NCBI GenBank assembly: GCA_050257395.1
Contig: JBLMWU010000285.1
Coordinates: 1 to 12,917 of the forward strand
Source: JAIRTY01 sp050257395
Lineage (GTDB): Bacteria > Actinomycetota > Actinomycetes > Streptosporangiales > Streptosporangiaceae
Length of the DNA: 12,917 nt
Reading direction: 5' to 3'
Below, one piece after another: positions 1-6,504 of this stretch (position 1 is the first letter of the stretch; each line of letters opens with the position of its first letter). The notes under the pieces are model-generated. The model was given only the letters and a program-made list of their open reading frames with translations, ran no database searches and had not been told where the DNA came from. The position numbers and the translations under genes are program-made.

Positions 1-1
1 C

Positions 2-172
2 TCCGGCACCGCCGACGTCGTGGGCGCGATCGTCATCGCCACCGCCGTGCGTCACCAGGCCCCCATCGTCACCAGCGACCCCGGCGACCTGACCCACATC
101 GCCGACTCCATCGGAGTCAAACACCTGACCAGGCCCCGCGAGCGCCGGGTTTCAGCTTGGCCAGCGGGATAA
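2..172 (+). CDS. C-terminal end of a PIN-domain (VapC-like) protein, partial
   Basis: The window opens inside this gene; 56 codons remain before TAA at 170-172. The visible protein has the end of a PIN ribonuclease fold: a GTADVV stretch, a helix with AIVIATA, then a strand and turn reading APIVTSDPGDL. This matches the C-terminal third of actinobacterial VapC-type toxins, which are Mg2+-dependent RNases usually paired with an upstream antitoxin; that part lies outside the window. In the family the helix normally begins with an acidic residue (VVDA), the third catalytic carboxylate; here that position is Gly (codon 23-25, GGC), while the Asp residues of TSDPGDL are kept. Activity may therefore be lost. 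Frame 2 is open over the whole stretch and ends 44 bp before the antiporter operon. The family call is fairly good; a toxin role is inference. Confidence 0.72.
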   Translation, partial: SGTADVVGAIVIATAVRHQAPIVTSDPGDLTHIADSIGVKHLTRPRERRVSAWPAG

Positions 173-198
173 TGCATTGAGCAGGACCAGGGGCGGAC

Positions 199-203
199 GG
201 AGG
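199..203 (+). promoter_or_regulatory. Ribosome binding site candidate for mnhA
   Basis: GGAGG lies 13 nt before the GTG at 217, which is long spacing. No other start codon lies in frame between the TGA at 178-180 and 217, so the site supports the GTG at 217, though the purine-rich GGGGG before it could also pair with the ribosome. GTG at 229 is a less likely alternative start. The 44-bp gap after the PIN gene is too short to recognise a promoter with confidence; none was seen. Confidence 0.45.
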
Positions 204-216
204 CGGGGGTAGGGCG

Positions 217-2922
217 GTGCTGGTTGTCGTGGCGCTGTCGTTCATGGGTGTGCTGGCTCTGCTGGCGCCGCTGCTGGAGCGCCGCCTCGGCCGGAACGCA
301 GGTTATCCCCTCGCGGCCGGGTTCCTGGCGGTGGCGGTGCTGCTCGCGACGCAGGCCCCGGCGGTGCTGGCTGGCCGGCCGGAGACTGCGTCGTGGCGGT
401 GGATTCCCGCGCTCGGGGTGTCGTTCTCGCTGCGGCTTGATGGGCTGGCGTCGTTGTTCTGCCTGCTGGTGCTGGGGGTGGGCGCGCTGATCATGGCGTA
501 CTGCCCGCGCTACCTGCCGCACGGTGGCCGGCACGGGTACATCTATTTCCTGCTGACGCTGTTCGGCGGCGTGATGCTGGGCCTGGTGCTGGCCGCCGAC
601 CTGGTGCTGCTGGTGGTGTTCTGGGAAGCGACCACGGTGGTTTCTTTTCTGCTGATTAGCGCTACGGGCAGCCGGGGGGCCAAACCAGCGGCCCGGGCGC
701 TGCTGGTTACCGGAATGGGCGGGCTTGCGCTGCTGTCGGCGGTGGTGCTGCTCGCGGTCATCACCGGCACCACCGACCTTTACTCGGTACTGGCCGCCCG
801 GCAGCAGGTGCTGGCGTCTCCGCTGGCGCCTGCGGTGGCCGCCCTGCTCATGATCGCGGCGTTCACCAAGTCGGCGCAGGTCCCGTTCAACTTCTGGCTG
901 CCGGGTGCCATGGTGGCGATCACGCCGGTGAGCGCCTACCTGCACGCGGCGACCATGGTGAAGGCCGGCATCTACCTGCTGCTGCGGTTCTCGACCCTGT
1001 TCGCCGGGCAGCCGGACTGGTCGCTCCCGCTGATCGCGGTCGGCCTACTCACGGCGGTCCTGGGCGCTGCGCAGGCGCTGCGCGAGCACGATCTGAAGGC
1101 CCTGCTCGCGTATTCGACGGTCAGCCAGCTCGGGCTGCTCGTCGCCGCCATCGGGGTGGGCACCACCGTGGCGCTGGCCGCCGCCATCCTGCACACGTTC
1201 GCGCACGCGCTGTTCAAGGCGACGCTGTTCATGCTCGTCGGCGTCCTCGACCGGGAGGCGGGCAGCCGTGACATCCGGAACCTGTCCGGGCTGATGCGGG
1301 TCATGCCGGTAACCGCGACACTGACCGGGCTGGCCGGGCTGTCGCTGGCCGGCGTTCCGCCGCTGATCGGCTTCGTCAGCAAGGAGTCGCTGTTCCAGGG
1401 CTTCGCACGGGCGAATGCGTTCCCGGGCGCTGGGGTGGTGACGGGGACGCTGGCGGTGACCGCGTCGGCGCTGACGTTCGCCTACGGGATGCGGATCTTC
1501 TACGGGACGTTCGCGGGCCCGACCCTGCAGCGGCGTCTGTATGAGCCGTCCTGGGCCTTTCTGGCCCCGGCGGCTGTCGCCGCAGTGGCCAGCCTGGTCC
1601 TGGGGCCTGCCGTGGTCGTCCTGAACCCGCTGATGCGCGAGGCCATCGTGAACGTGGAACCGGGCACCGTGCCGCCCTTCTTCAGGCTGTGGCACGGGCT
1701 GACCCCGGAGCTGCTGCTGTCCGCGATCACGATCTCGTGCGGGATGACGCTGTTCCTGTTCCGCGACCGGGTCGACCGCGCCCTGCAGCGGGTCCCTCAC
1801 CTTGGCGGGGAGGTGCTCTTCGACCGCCTGTATGAGGCCATATTGCGGTTCGGCGCCGCGATGGGCCGGCCGGACCGCGCCAGTTCGCCGGGGGTGTACC
1901 TGGCCAGGCTGGTGGCGGCGCTCGTGGTGCTGGGGGGTGTGGGTGCGTTCACGCTGGGCCGGCCGCCAGCCGCCGCTAGCGTGGGGCAGCGGCCCGCGGA
2001 GTGGGTGGTGCTCGTCTTGCTGACAGCGGCGGTCGCCGGGCTGGTGCGGGCGCGCTCGGTGCTGGCTGCCGCGGCGCTGGTGGGAGTGACCGGTCTTATC
2101 GTCACGGCCTGGTTTCTGCTCGCTGGCGCGCCCGACGTCGCGCTGACGCTGCTGCTGGCCGAGGTGCTGACCGCCATGGCAGCCGCGTTCGCGCTGCGTG
2201 GCCTGCCGCATAGCTTTCCGCGGCCCGGGCGGCGAAGCGCGTTCGGCACCGGGCTGCTGGCCGGGCTGGCCGGGCTGACCGCCGCGGCCGGCACGCTGGC
2301 GCTGACCGGGCGGCGGGGCGTGTCACCGGCCGGGGAGTTCTTTCTCCGTGCGGCACGTCCCCAGGCCGGTGGGCGCAATGTGGTCAACACGATCCTGGTG
2401 GACTTCCGTGCCCTGGACACTCTCGGCGAGGTCAGCGTGCTCGCCGCTGCGGCGCTTGGCCTGGTGCTGCTCCTCGGCGGCCTGGACCCGGCGGTCCGCG
2501 GACGGCCAGCGGCCCCGTATGGGACCGTGCTCGGCCCGGCCTACCGCGTGCTGGCGCCGGTGACGGTGGCGGTCTCGGCGTACCTGTTCCTGCGCGGGCA
2601 CAACGAGCCAGGCGGTGGCTTCAGCGCTGCCCTGGTGGCGGGTATCGCCTCCGGGTTCGGCTACCTGGCCGGCCGGGCGGCCACCGCGCCGCGCTGGCGC
2701 GGCAGCGGGCCGCTGCTCGCCGCTGGGCTCCTGATCAGCGCGGGGACAGGGCTTGCCGCCACGGCGCAGCGCAACGCGTTCCTCACCCACTTCTTGCTGC
2801 CGCTGCCCGGCGGGCTTTCGGTGTCTTCCACCCTGCTGTTCGACCTCGGGGTGTACCTGCTAGTCCTGGGTCTCATGGTGACCGCGGTCACCCGGCTCGC
2901 CGGCGAGGAGGACCCGCTGTGA
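217..2922 (+). CDS. mnhA: Mrp/Mnh Na+/H+ antiporter, fused subunits A and B
   Basis: This is the largest subunit of the Mrp (Mnh/Pha) multisubunit cation/proton antiporter, an integral membrane complex related to the antiporter-like subunits of respiratory complex I. The 901-residue product has a NuoL-like part (about residues 65-430) with the expected charged residues: Glu137 in FWEATT, Lys218 in FTKSAQVPFNFWLPGAM, Lys249 in ATMVKAG, His330 and Lys334 in HALFKATLFMLVG, and Lys389 in GFVSKE. A second part carries the MrpA C-terminal signatures GAPDVALT (638-645) and NVVNTILVDFRALDTLGE (721-738). Residues from about 773 are the MnhB domain, with GHNEPGGGF at 794-802. No separate mnhB exists, so A and B are fused, as in other group 2 operons. 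The start is GTG; GGAGG at 199-203 lies 13 nt upstream, rather far, but an in-frame TGA at 178-180 leaves no earlier start. The stop overlaps mnhC. Confidence 0.95.
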   Translation: MLVVVALSFMGVLALLAPLLERRLGRNAGYPLAAGFLAVAVLLATQAPAVLAGRPETASWRWIPALGVSFSLRLDGLASLFCLLVLGVGALIMAYCPRYLPHGGRHGYIYFLLTLFGGVMLGLVLAADLVLLVVFWEATTVVSFLLISATGSRGAKPAARALLVTGMGGLALLSAVVLLAVITGTTDLYSVLAARQQVLASPLAPAVAALLMIAAFTKSAQVPFNFWLPGAMVAITPVSAYLHAATMVKAGIYLLLRFSTLFAGQPDWSLPLIAVGLLTAVLGAAQALREHDLKALLAYSTVSQLGLLVAAIGVGTTVALAAAILHTFAHALFKATLFMLVGVLDREAGSRDIRNLSGLMRVMPVTATLTGLAGLSLAGVPPLIGFVSKESLFQGFARANAFPGAGVVTGTLAVTASALTFAYGMRIFYGTFAGPTLQRRLYEPSWAFLAPAAVAAVASLVLGPAVVVLNPLMREAIVNVEPGTVPPFFRLWHGLTPELLLSAITISCGMTLFLFRDRVDRALQRVPHLGGEVLFDRLYEAILRFGAAMGRPDRASSPGVYLARLVAALVVLGGVGAFTLGRPPAAASVGQRPAEWVVLVLLTAAVAGLVRARSVLAAAALVGVTGLIVTAWFLLAGAPDVALTLLLAEVLTAMAAAFALRGLPHSFPRPGRRSAFGTGLLAGLAGLTAAAGTLALTGRRGVSPAGEFFLRAARPQAGGRNVVNTILVDFRALDTLGEVSVLAAAALGLVLLLGGLDPAVRGRPAAPYGTVLGPAYRVLAPVTVAVSAYLFLRGHNEPGGGFSAALVAGIASGFGYLAGRAATAPRWRGSGPLLAAGLLISAGTGLAATAQRNAFLTHFLLPLPGGLSVSSTLLFDLGVYLLVLGLMVTAVTRLAGEEDPL

Positions 2923-3257
2923 CCGCCGCCATCGCTGTCGGCATCCTGGTGGCGGGCGGGGTCTTCCTCATCCTGCAGCGCGGCCTGGTCCGGATCACGC
3001 TGGGATTCATCTTGCTCGGTCACGCGGTGAACATCCTGCTGATCGCATCCGGCGGCCCCGGCCGCCGGCAGGCTCCCCTGATCGGCGCAGGCGACCCCGC
3101 CCGGATGGCGGACCCGCTGCCGCAGGCTTTCGTGCTCACCGCCATAGTCATCAGCTTCGGCATCACCGTGTACCTGCTCGCCGTCGCCCGCGCTGGGCAT
3201 CACACCGGCACAACGGACGCCGGCCAGGACCCGGACGACCCGGAGTCACCCCGGTGA
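2919..3257 (+). CDS. mnhC: Mrp/Mnh Na+/H+ antiporter subunit C
   Basis: A 112-residue, three-helix membrane protein related to NuoK, part of the Mrp antiporter complex. The family signature is clear: RGLVRITLGFILLGHAVNIL near residues 21-40 and DPLPQAFVLTAIVISFGIT at 65-83, the usual MrpC core. Length is normal for the family. The last 20 residues after the third helix are hydrophilic and Asp/Pro-rich, so probably cytoplasmic and variable. The gene starts with GTG overlapping the mnhA stop as GTGA, and its own stop overlaps mnhD the same way, so translation is very likely coupled along the operon. Confidence 0.94.
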   Translation: MTAAIAVGILVAGGVFLILQRGLVRITLGFILLGHAVNILLIASGGPGRRQAPLIGAGDPARMADPLPQAFVLTAIVISFGITVYLLAVARAGHHTGTTDAGQDPDDPESPR

Positions 3258-4729
3258 ACGGCACAGTCCTGCCCGTGCCGGTAGCCGTGCCGCTGCTGGC
3301 AGCCGCGCTGCTCATCGCCACGCCGCGGCGCCGGCGGCTGCACCTGGTAACTGGCCTGGGGGTGAACGCAGGAGTCCTCGTGCTTGGCGGCATGCTGCTG
3401 GCGGCCACCATGAACGGCACGGTCCTGACCCAGCGCGTAGGCGGGTGGCCACCCGGATTCGCGATCACCCTGGCCGCCGACGCGTTCAGCGCGCTCATGC
3501 TGACGGTGAGCGCGCTGCTCGTGCTCGCCAGCCTTGCCTACCCTGCCGTCGCCGGTGAGGGCGGCCCGCTGTTCATGCCCCTGGTACTTATCCTCTCGGC
3601 CGGGGTGTATGGGGCCTATCTCACCGCTGACCTGTTCAACCTCTTCGTCTTCATCGAGGTCATGCTGGCACCCTCCTACGCGCTACTCACCATGACCGGC
3701 GGCCGGCGGGTCGCGGCTGGCCGGATCTACGTCACGGTCAGCCTGCTGGCCTCCACCATCTTCCTGGCGGGGGTGGCACTGGTGTACAGCGTTACCGGCA
3801 CAGTGAACCTCGGTGAACTGGCCGGCGCCGCCCAGCACGGCACGGCCGCAGCCCTGGCCTGCGCCGTGGTGCTGCTGGCACTGGCGGCCAAGGCGGCGGT
3901 GGTGCCGCTGCACGGCTGGCTGCCCCGCACCTACCCGGCGGCCTCGCCCGCGGTGATGCTCTTGTTCTCCGGGCTGCTGACCAAAGTCGGCGTGTACGCG
4001 ATCATCAGGATCTACTCGGTCGTTTTCGCGGGGGCACCGCAGTACCGGTGGGTCCTCATGGCAGCGGCGCTGCTGACCATTTCGGCCGGCGTCCTCGCGG
4101 CCGTCGGTGAACAGGCCGTGCGGGACATCCTGGCCTTCGACATGGTCAGCCAGATCGGCTACATCCTGCTGGGCCTCGCCCTGTTCAGCACCGCCGGGCT
4201 CAGCGCCGCGATCTTCTACCTCGTCCAGTACGTCCTCGTCCAGGCCGCCCTGCTGGTGTGCGCAGGCGCGATAGAAACCCGCTACGGCACCGGCAGACTC
4301 GGCCGGGTGACCGGGCTCAGCCACCGCGACCCACTCCTCGCTACCACATTCCTGATCGCCGCGTTCTCCCTGGCTGGGCTGCCGCCCCTGTCCGGGTTCA
4401 TAGCCAAGCTGGCCCTGATCCGGGCAGCCATAACCGGGGCCAGCTACCTGGCCGCTGCCATCGCCATCGCGGTCAGCTTCCTCACCCTGCTCGCCATGCT
4501 CAAGATCTGGACCGGAGCGTTCGCCGGGCGAGAGACGGCCGCCACGGCCAGACCCGCCGGGCGCCACGCCGAGGCAGCGATGCGGCCAGCCCTCATCGCG
4601 CCGGGGGCCGTGCTCGCTGCGGCGTCCATCGTGCTCGGCATCTGGGCACAGCCATTGTTCACCGCCGCCACCGCATCAGCCACCGGCCTGCGCGACACCG
4701 CGGCCTACGTGCGCGCGGTCACCCGGTGA
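3254..4729 (+). CDS. mnhD: Mrp/Mnh Na+/H+ antiporter subunit D
   Basis: A 491-residue NuoM/N-like integral membrane subunit with about 14 predicted helices; together with subunit A it is thought to form the proton and cation path of the Mrp complex. Recognisable residues are Glu135 in FVFIEVMLAPSYAL, Lys213 in AAKAAVVPLHGWLPRTYP, Lys244 in GLLTKVGVYAI, and Lys385 in LPPLSGFIAKLALI. One part is unusual: the helix that in many homologues carries a His-His pair and a Lys (HHxxVK then LF) reads FYLVQYVLVQAALL (321-334), leaving Gln325, Tyr326 and Gln330. Otherwise the protein is full length. The GTG start overlaps mnhC by GTGA and the stop overlaps mnhE by GTGA. Confidence 0.95.
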   Translation: MNGTVLPVPVAVPLLAAALLIATPRRRRLHLVTGLGVNAGVLVLGGMLLAATMNGTVLTQRVGGWPPGFAITLAADAFSALMLTVSALLVLASLAYPAVAGEGGPLFMPLVLILSAGVYGAYLTADLFNLFVFIEVMLAPSYALLTMTGGRRVAAGRIYVTVSLLASTIFLAGVALVYSVTGTVNLGELAGAAQHGTAAALACAVVLLALAAKAAVVPLHGWLPRTYPAASPAVMLLFSGLLTKVGVYAIIRIYSVVFAGAPQYRWVLMAAALLTISAGVLAAVGEQAVRDILAFDMVSQIGYILLGLALFSTAGLSAAIFYLVQYVLVQAALLVCAGAIETRYGTGRLGRVTGLSHRDPLLATTFLIAAFSLAGLPPLSGFIAKLALIRAAITGASYLAAAIAIAVSFLTLLAMLKIWTGAFAGRETAATARPAGRHAEAAMRPALIAPGAVLAAASIVLGIWAQPLFTAATASATGLRDTAAYVRAVTR

Positions 4730-5106
4730 CCGGCTCCGTGACGGCCAGGCTGCGGCGGGCGGCGCGCCGCGGGGCGAACGCGATCGCCTTCCTGGGGTAT
4801 TTCACCCTCCTGTTCCTGCGCGCCAACCTGAAAGTCGCCTGGGAGATCATCACGCCGGGCAGCGGCCTGGCACCCGCCGTCGTCTGGCTGCCGCTGCGTA
4901 GCCGCACCCCGCTGGAGATCACCTCGCTCGCCCACCTGATCACACTGACCCCGGGCACGCTCGTGCTCGAAGCCGCCACCGCCCCGCCGGCCCTGCTCGT
5001 CCACGGCATGCACGCAGCCGACCCGGCCGCGTTCCTCGCCGCGCTCACCGCCCTGGAAAACCGGCTGCTGGCCGTGCTCCGGCCAGCCGGAGGTGACGCT
5101 CCGTGA
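4726..5106 (+). CDS. mnhE: Mrp/Mnh Na+/H+ antiporter subunit E (short form)
   Basis: MrpE subunit, a small membrane protein needed for assembly or function of the Mrp complex. The frame is open well upstream, but the GTG at 4726 is the best start because it gives the same GTGA overlap as every other junction of this operon; an earlier start would overlap mnhD heavily. GTG at 4738 is a weaker alternative. The product is 126 residues with one strong hydrophobic helix (about 19-43), the conserved LEITSLAHLITLTPGTL motif (64-80) and a VHGMHAADP stretch near 96-104. Classical MrpE proteins of about 160 residues have a further N-terminal hydrophobic hairpin that is absent here; I believe short forms occur in other actinobacteria. 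The stop overlaps mnhF. Confidence 0.9.
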   Translation: MTGSVTARLRRAARRGANAIAFLGYFTLLFLRANLKVAWEIITPGSGLAPAVVWLPLRSRTPLEITSLAHLITLTPGTLVLEAATAPPALLVHGMHAADPAAFLAALTALENRLLAVLRPAGGDAP

Positions 5107-5360
5107 TCGTGATCGACGTCCTGCTCGGGATTCTCGCCGCGGCCATGGCCGTGGTGATCTGGCGCCTGCTGACCGGGCTGACCGACGCCGACCGGGTGGT
5201 CGCCGTCGACCTCGCCTTCGTCGTCTTCGTGGCCGGCACCGCCCTGCTCGCGGTGCGCCTGCGGGCGCCATCCGCGCTCGTCCTCGTCCTCGCCGCCACC
5301 CTGGTCGGATTCCTCGCCACCGTCGCCATCGCCCACCTCCTCGAACGGCGATCCCCGTGA
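5103..5360 (+). CDS. mnhF: Mrp/Mnh Na+/H+ antiporter subunit F
   Basis: An 85-residue, three-helix subunit of the Mrp complex. The family marker is visible after the first helix: WRLLTGLTDADRVVAVDLAF, matching the usual R-x-GP-x-x-x-DRVxAxD motif, although the Gly-Pro is Gly-Leu here. Two further hydrophobic helices follow and the protein ends in a short basic tail. Length is typical. The GTG start lies in a GTGA overlap with the mnhE stop, and the stop overlaps mnhG in the same way. Confidence 0.92.
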   Translation: MIVIDVLLGILAAAMAVVIWRLLTGLTDADRVVAVDLAFVVFVAGTALLAVRLRAPSALVLVLAATLVGFLATVAIAHLLERRSP

Positions 5361-5698
5361 CCGCGCAGGAAATCGCAGGCGACACCCTGGCCGTCACCGG
5401 GACAGTCCTCATCGCCATCGCCGCCCTCGGCCTGCTGCGCTTGCCCGACGCATACAACCGGGCGAACGCAGTCTCCAAGGCAGCCGCCCTCGGCGTGGTG
5501 TGCGTACTGCTCGGGGTCCTGATACTCGTCCTGACCCCAGCCACCGCGGCGATCCTCGGGCTGGCCGTCATCCTGCAACTGCTCACCACGCCCTTCGGCG
5601 CCTACGCCGCCGCCCGCGCCGCCTACCGCTCCGGAGCCCCGTTCGGCGCCGACACCCGCCGTGAAGACCTGCCCCCGCCCGCAGCAAAGGAGGAATGA
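5357..5698 (+). CDS. mnhG: Mrp/Mnh Na+/H+ antiporter subunit G
   Basis: The last subunit of the operon, 113 residues with three predicted helices. The MrpG signature is clear: LLRLPDAYNRANAVSKAAAL (about 28-47), then a second helix, and LLTTPFGAYAAARAAYRSG before a charged tail. The family usually has His where this protein has Tyr (SAH against GAY). The same frame is open further upstream, but the GTG at 5357 forms the regular GTGA overlap with mnhF and starts the protein just before its first helix, so it is preferred. The final codons (Lys-Glu-Glu) create an AAAGGAGG sequence followed by ATGATG at the stop. Confidence 0.93.
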   Translation: MTAQEIAGDTLAVTGTVLIAIAALGLLRLPDAYNRANAVSKAAALGVVCVLLGVLILVLTPATAAILGLAVILQLLTTPFGAYAAARAAYRSGAPFGADTRREDLPPPAAKEE

Positions 5699-5838
5699 TG
5701 ATCGGGAGCGATGCGGTCGATCGCGGTGTCCGGCAGGGCTCGGGCCGCGTGAGCCCAGCCGCTATCAGTCCAAGCTCCGTCTGGCACCTCACCCGGCCAG
5801 CAGGGCCTGCCGCATCTGGGCTGACAGCCAGGTGGTGA
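5695..5838 (+). CDS. Possible small ORF or gene remnant after mnhG
   Basis: AAAGGAGG at 5686-5693 is a near-ideal Shine-Dalgarno sequence followed at once by ATGATG overlapping the mnhG stop as ATGA. The reading frame from there continues for about 46 codons to TGA at 5836-5838. The peptide starts MMIGSDAVDRG, looks like no family I know, and its last third lies antisense to the end of the tetR gene. It may be the head of a lost distal operon gene, or chance, since the Shine-Dalgarno sequence also encodes the normal Lys-Glu-Glu end of mnhG. Low confidence as a real gene. Confidence 0.2.
   Translation: MMIGSDAVDRGVRQGSGRVSPAAISPSSVWHLTRPAGPAASGLTARW
5736..5756. terminator. Hairpin between convergent mnhG and tetR
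   Basis: GGGCTC at 5736-5741 pairs perfectly with GAGCCC at 5751-5756 around a 9-nt loop whose ends add a possible G-U pair. It lies in the short gap between the end of the antiporter operon (plus) and the end of tetR (minus), where a two-way terminator would be expected. No T-tract follows on either side, which is common in very GC-rich actinobacteria but weakens the call. Confidence 0.38.
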
Positions 5839-6445
5839 ACTCAGTCTCCTGCCAGCCGCAATGGTGCACGAGCGCGTCGTAGTGCGCGGGGTCGTTGAAG
5901 ATCCACAGGCGGTCCGTCGCGGTCGTGGTGCCGAGCCCGGGCCGCAGCGGCCCCAGCGTTTCCAGGCGCCTGACCACCATGCGCGCCCCGGCCCGGCGGT
6001 TGGCCTGGAGCGTGTCCCACAGTCGGCTGACTTCTGCCGCCGCGTCCGCGGCCCGCCGGACGGTCTCGAAGATCTGGGCGGCACGCCCGCCGATCAGGGT
6101 GCACACCCCCGCGTATGCATCGAGGACAGCACCCTGGGTGGGGGCCTCCCATACCGGCCGGAACCATGGCCGCTCCGCCACCGGAACGGGCTCGTCGTCG
6201 CCCGCAAGGGCCTGATCGAGCACCTGCCGCAGCAGTGCCGATTTCGAACCGAAGGCAGCGAACACGGTGGGGCGGGCAACCTCTGCCGCTGCGGCAATGT
6301 CAGCCAGCGACGTCGCCATGTATCCGCGGGCGATGAACAGCCTCCCCGCTGCGCTGACGATCGCCTGGCGGGTACGGCGGGCACCTTCCTCCCGCACGGG
6401 CGACTGGTAGCGGCGCTTGCGCCTTCCGCCCTTGACATCACTCAT
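5789..6445 (-). CDS. TetR-family transcriptional regulator
   Basis: A 218-residue one-component regulator. The N-terminal DNA-binding domain has the TetR pattern: ARRTRQAIVSAAGRLFIARGY (22-42), then the helix-turn-helix TSLADIAAAAEVARPTVFAAFGSK (45-68). The C-terminal two thirds form the helical ligand and dimer domain; the ligand cannot be told. A basic stretch, GGRRKRRYQ, precedes the domain. On its own strand AAAGGA lies 6 nt before the ATG at 6445, supporting this start. It is transcribed away from the cupin gene, and the shared 59-bp gap holds a perfect palindrome, so it probably represses the cupin and itself. It converges on the antiporter operon. Control of the mrp genes is possible but nothing in the sequence shows it. 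Confidence 0.92.
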   Translation of the reverse strand: MSDVKGGRRKRRYQSPVREEGARRTRQAIVSAAGRLFIARGYMATSLADIAAAAEVARPTVFAAFGSKSALLRQVLDQALAGDDEPVPVAERPWFRPVWEAPTQGAVLDAYAGVCTLIGGRAAQIFETVRRAADAAAEVSRLWDTLQANRRAGARMVVRRLETLGPLRPGLGTTTATDRLWIFNDPAHYDALVHHCGWQETEFTTWLSAQMRQALLAG

Positions 6446-6471
6446 CCTTTAACCATACTGGCAACATATTC

Positions 6472-6484
6472 ACAATACTATTGT
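6472..6484. promoter_or_regulatory. Palindromic operator candidate for the TetR regulator
   Basis: ACAATA-C-TATTGT is a perfect inverted repeat of 6-bp arms around one base, within an AT-rich 59-bp gap that stands out from the GC-rich surroundings. It lies between the divergent tetR and cupin starts, 20 bp before the cupin ATG at 6505. TACTAT at 6476-6481 could serve as a -10 element for the cupin, in which case a bound repressor would block the polymerase. I see no convincing -35. Operator function is inferred from position and symmetry. Confidence 0.55.
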
Positions 6485-6504
6485 CTATCGAAATGGAGGC
6501 TGCC

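Noticed and set aside
52..945. Minus-strand open frame of 297 codons over the PIN tail and the start of mnhA
   Set aside because: Low-complexity Arg/Gln/His product without known motifs; it lies opposite genuine coding sequence.
1045..2211. Long minus-strand open frame of 388 codons opposite mnhA
   Set aside because: Its product is rich in Gln, Arg, His and Gly, as expected for the antisense of GC-rich coding DNA, and mnhA is clearly the real gene.
3683..4567. Minus-strand open frame of 294 codons opposite mnhD
   Set aside because: Gly/Gln/Asp-rich antisense shadow with no recognisable domain.
4258..4725. Upstream extension of mnhE inside mnhD
   Set aside because: The extension reads as Arg/His/Pro-rich out-of-frame sequence of mnhD; the GTGA junction at 4726 fits the operon pattern.
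5093..5356. Upstream extension of mnhG over mnhF
   Set aside because: The extension is Arg/Pro-rich shadow of mnhF; the MrpG family begins at about the GTG of 5357.
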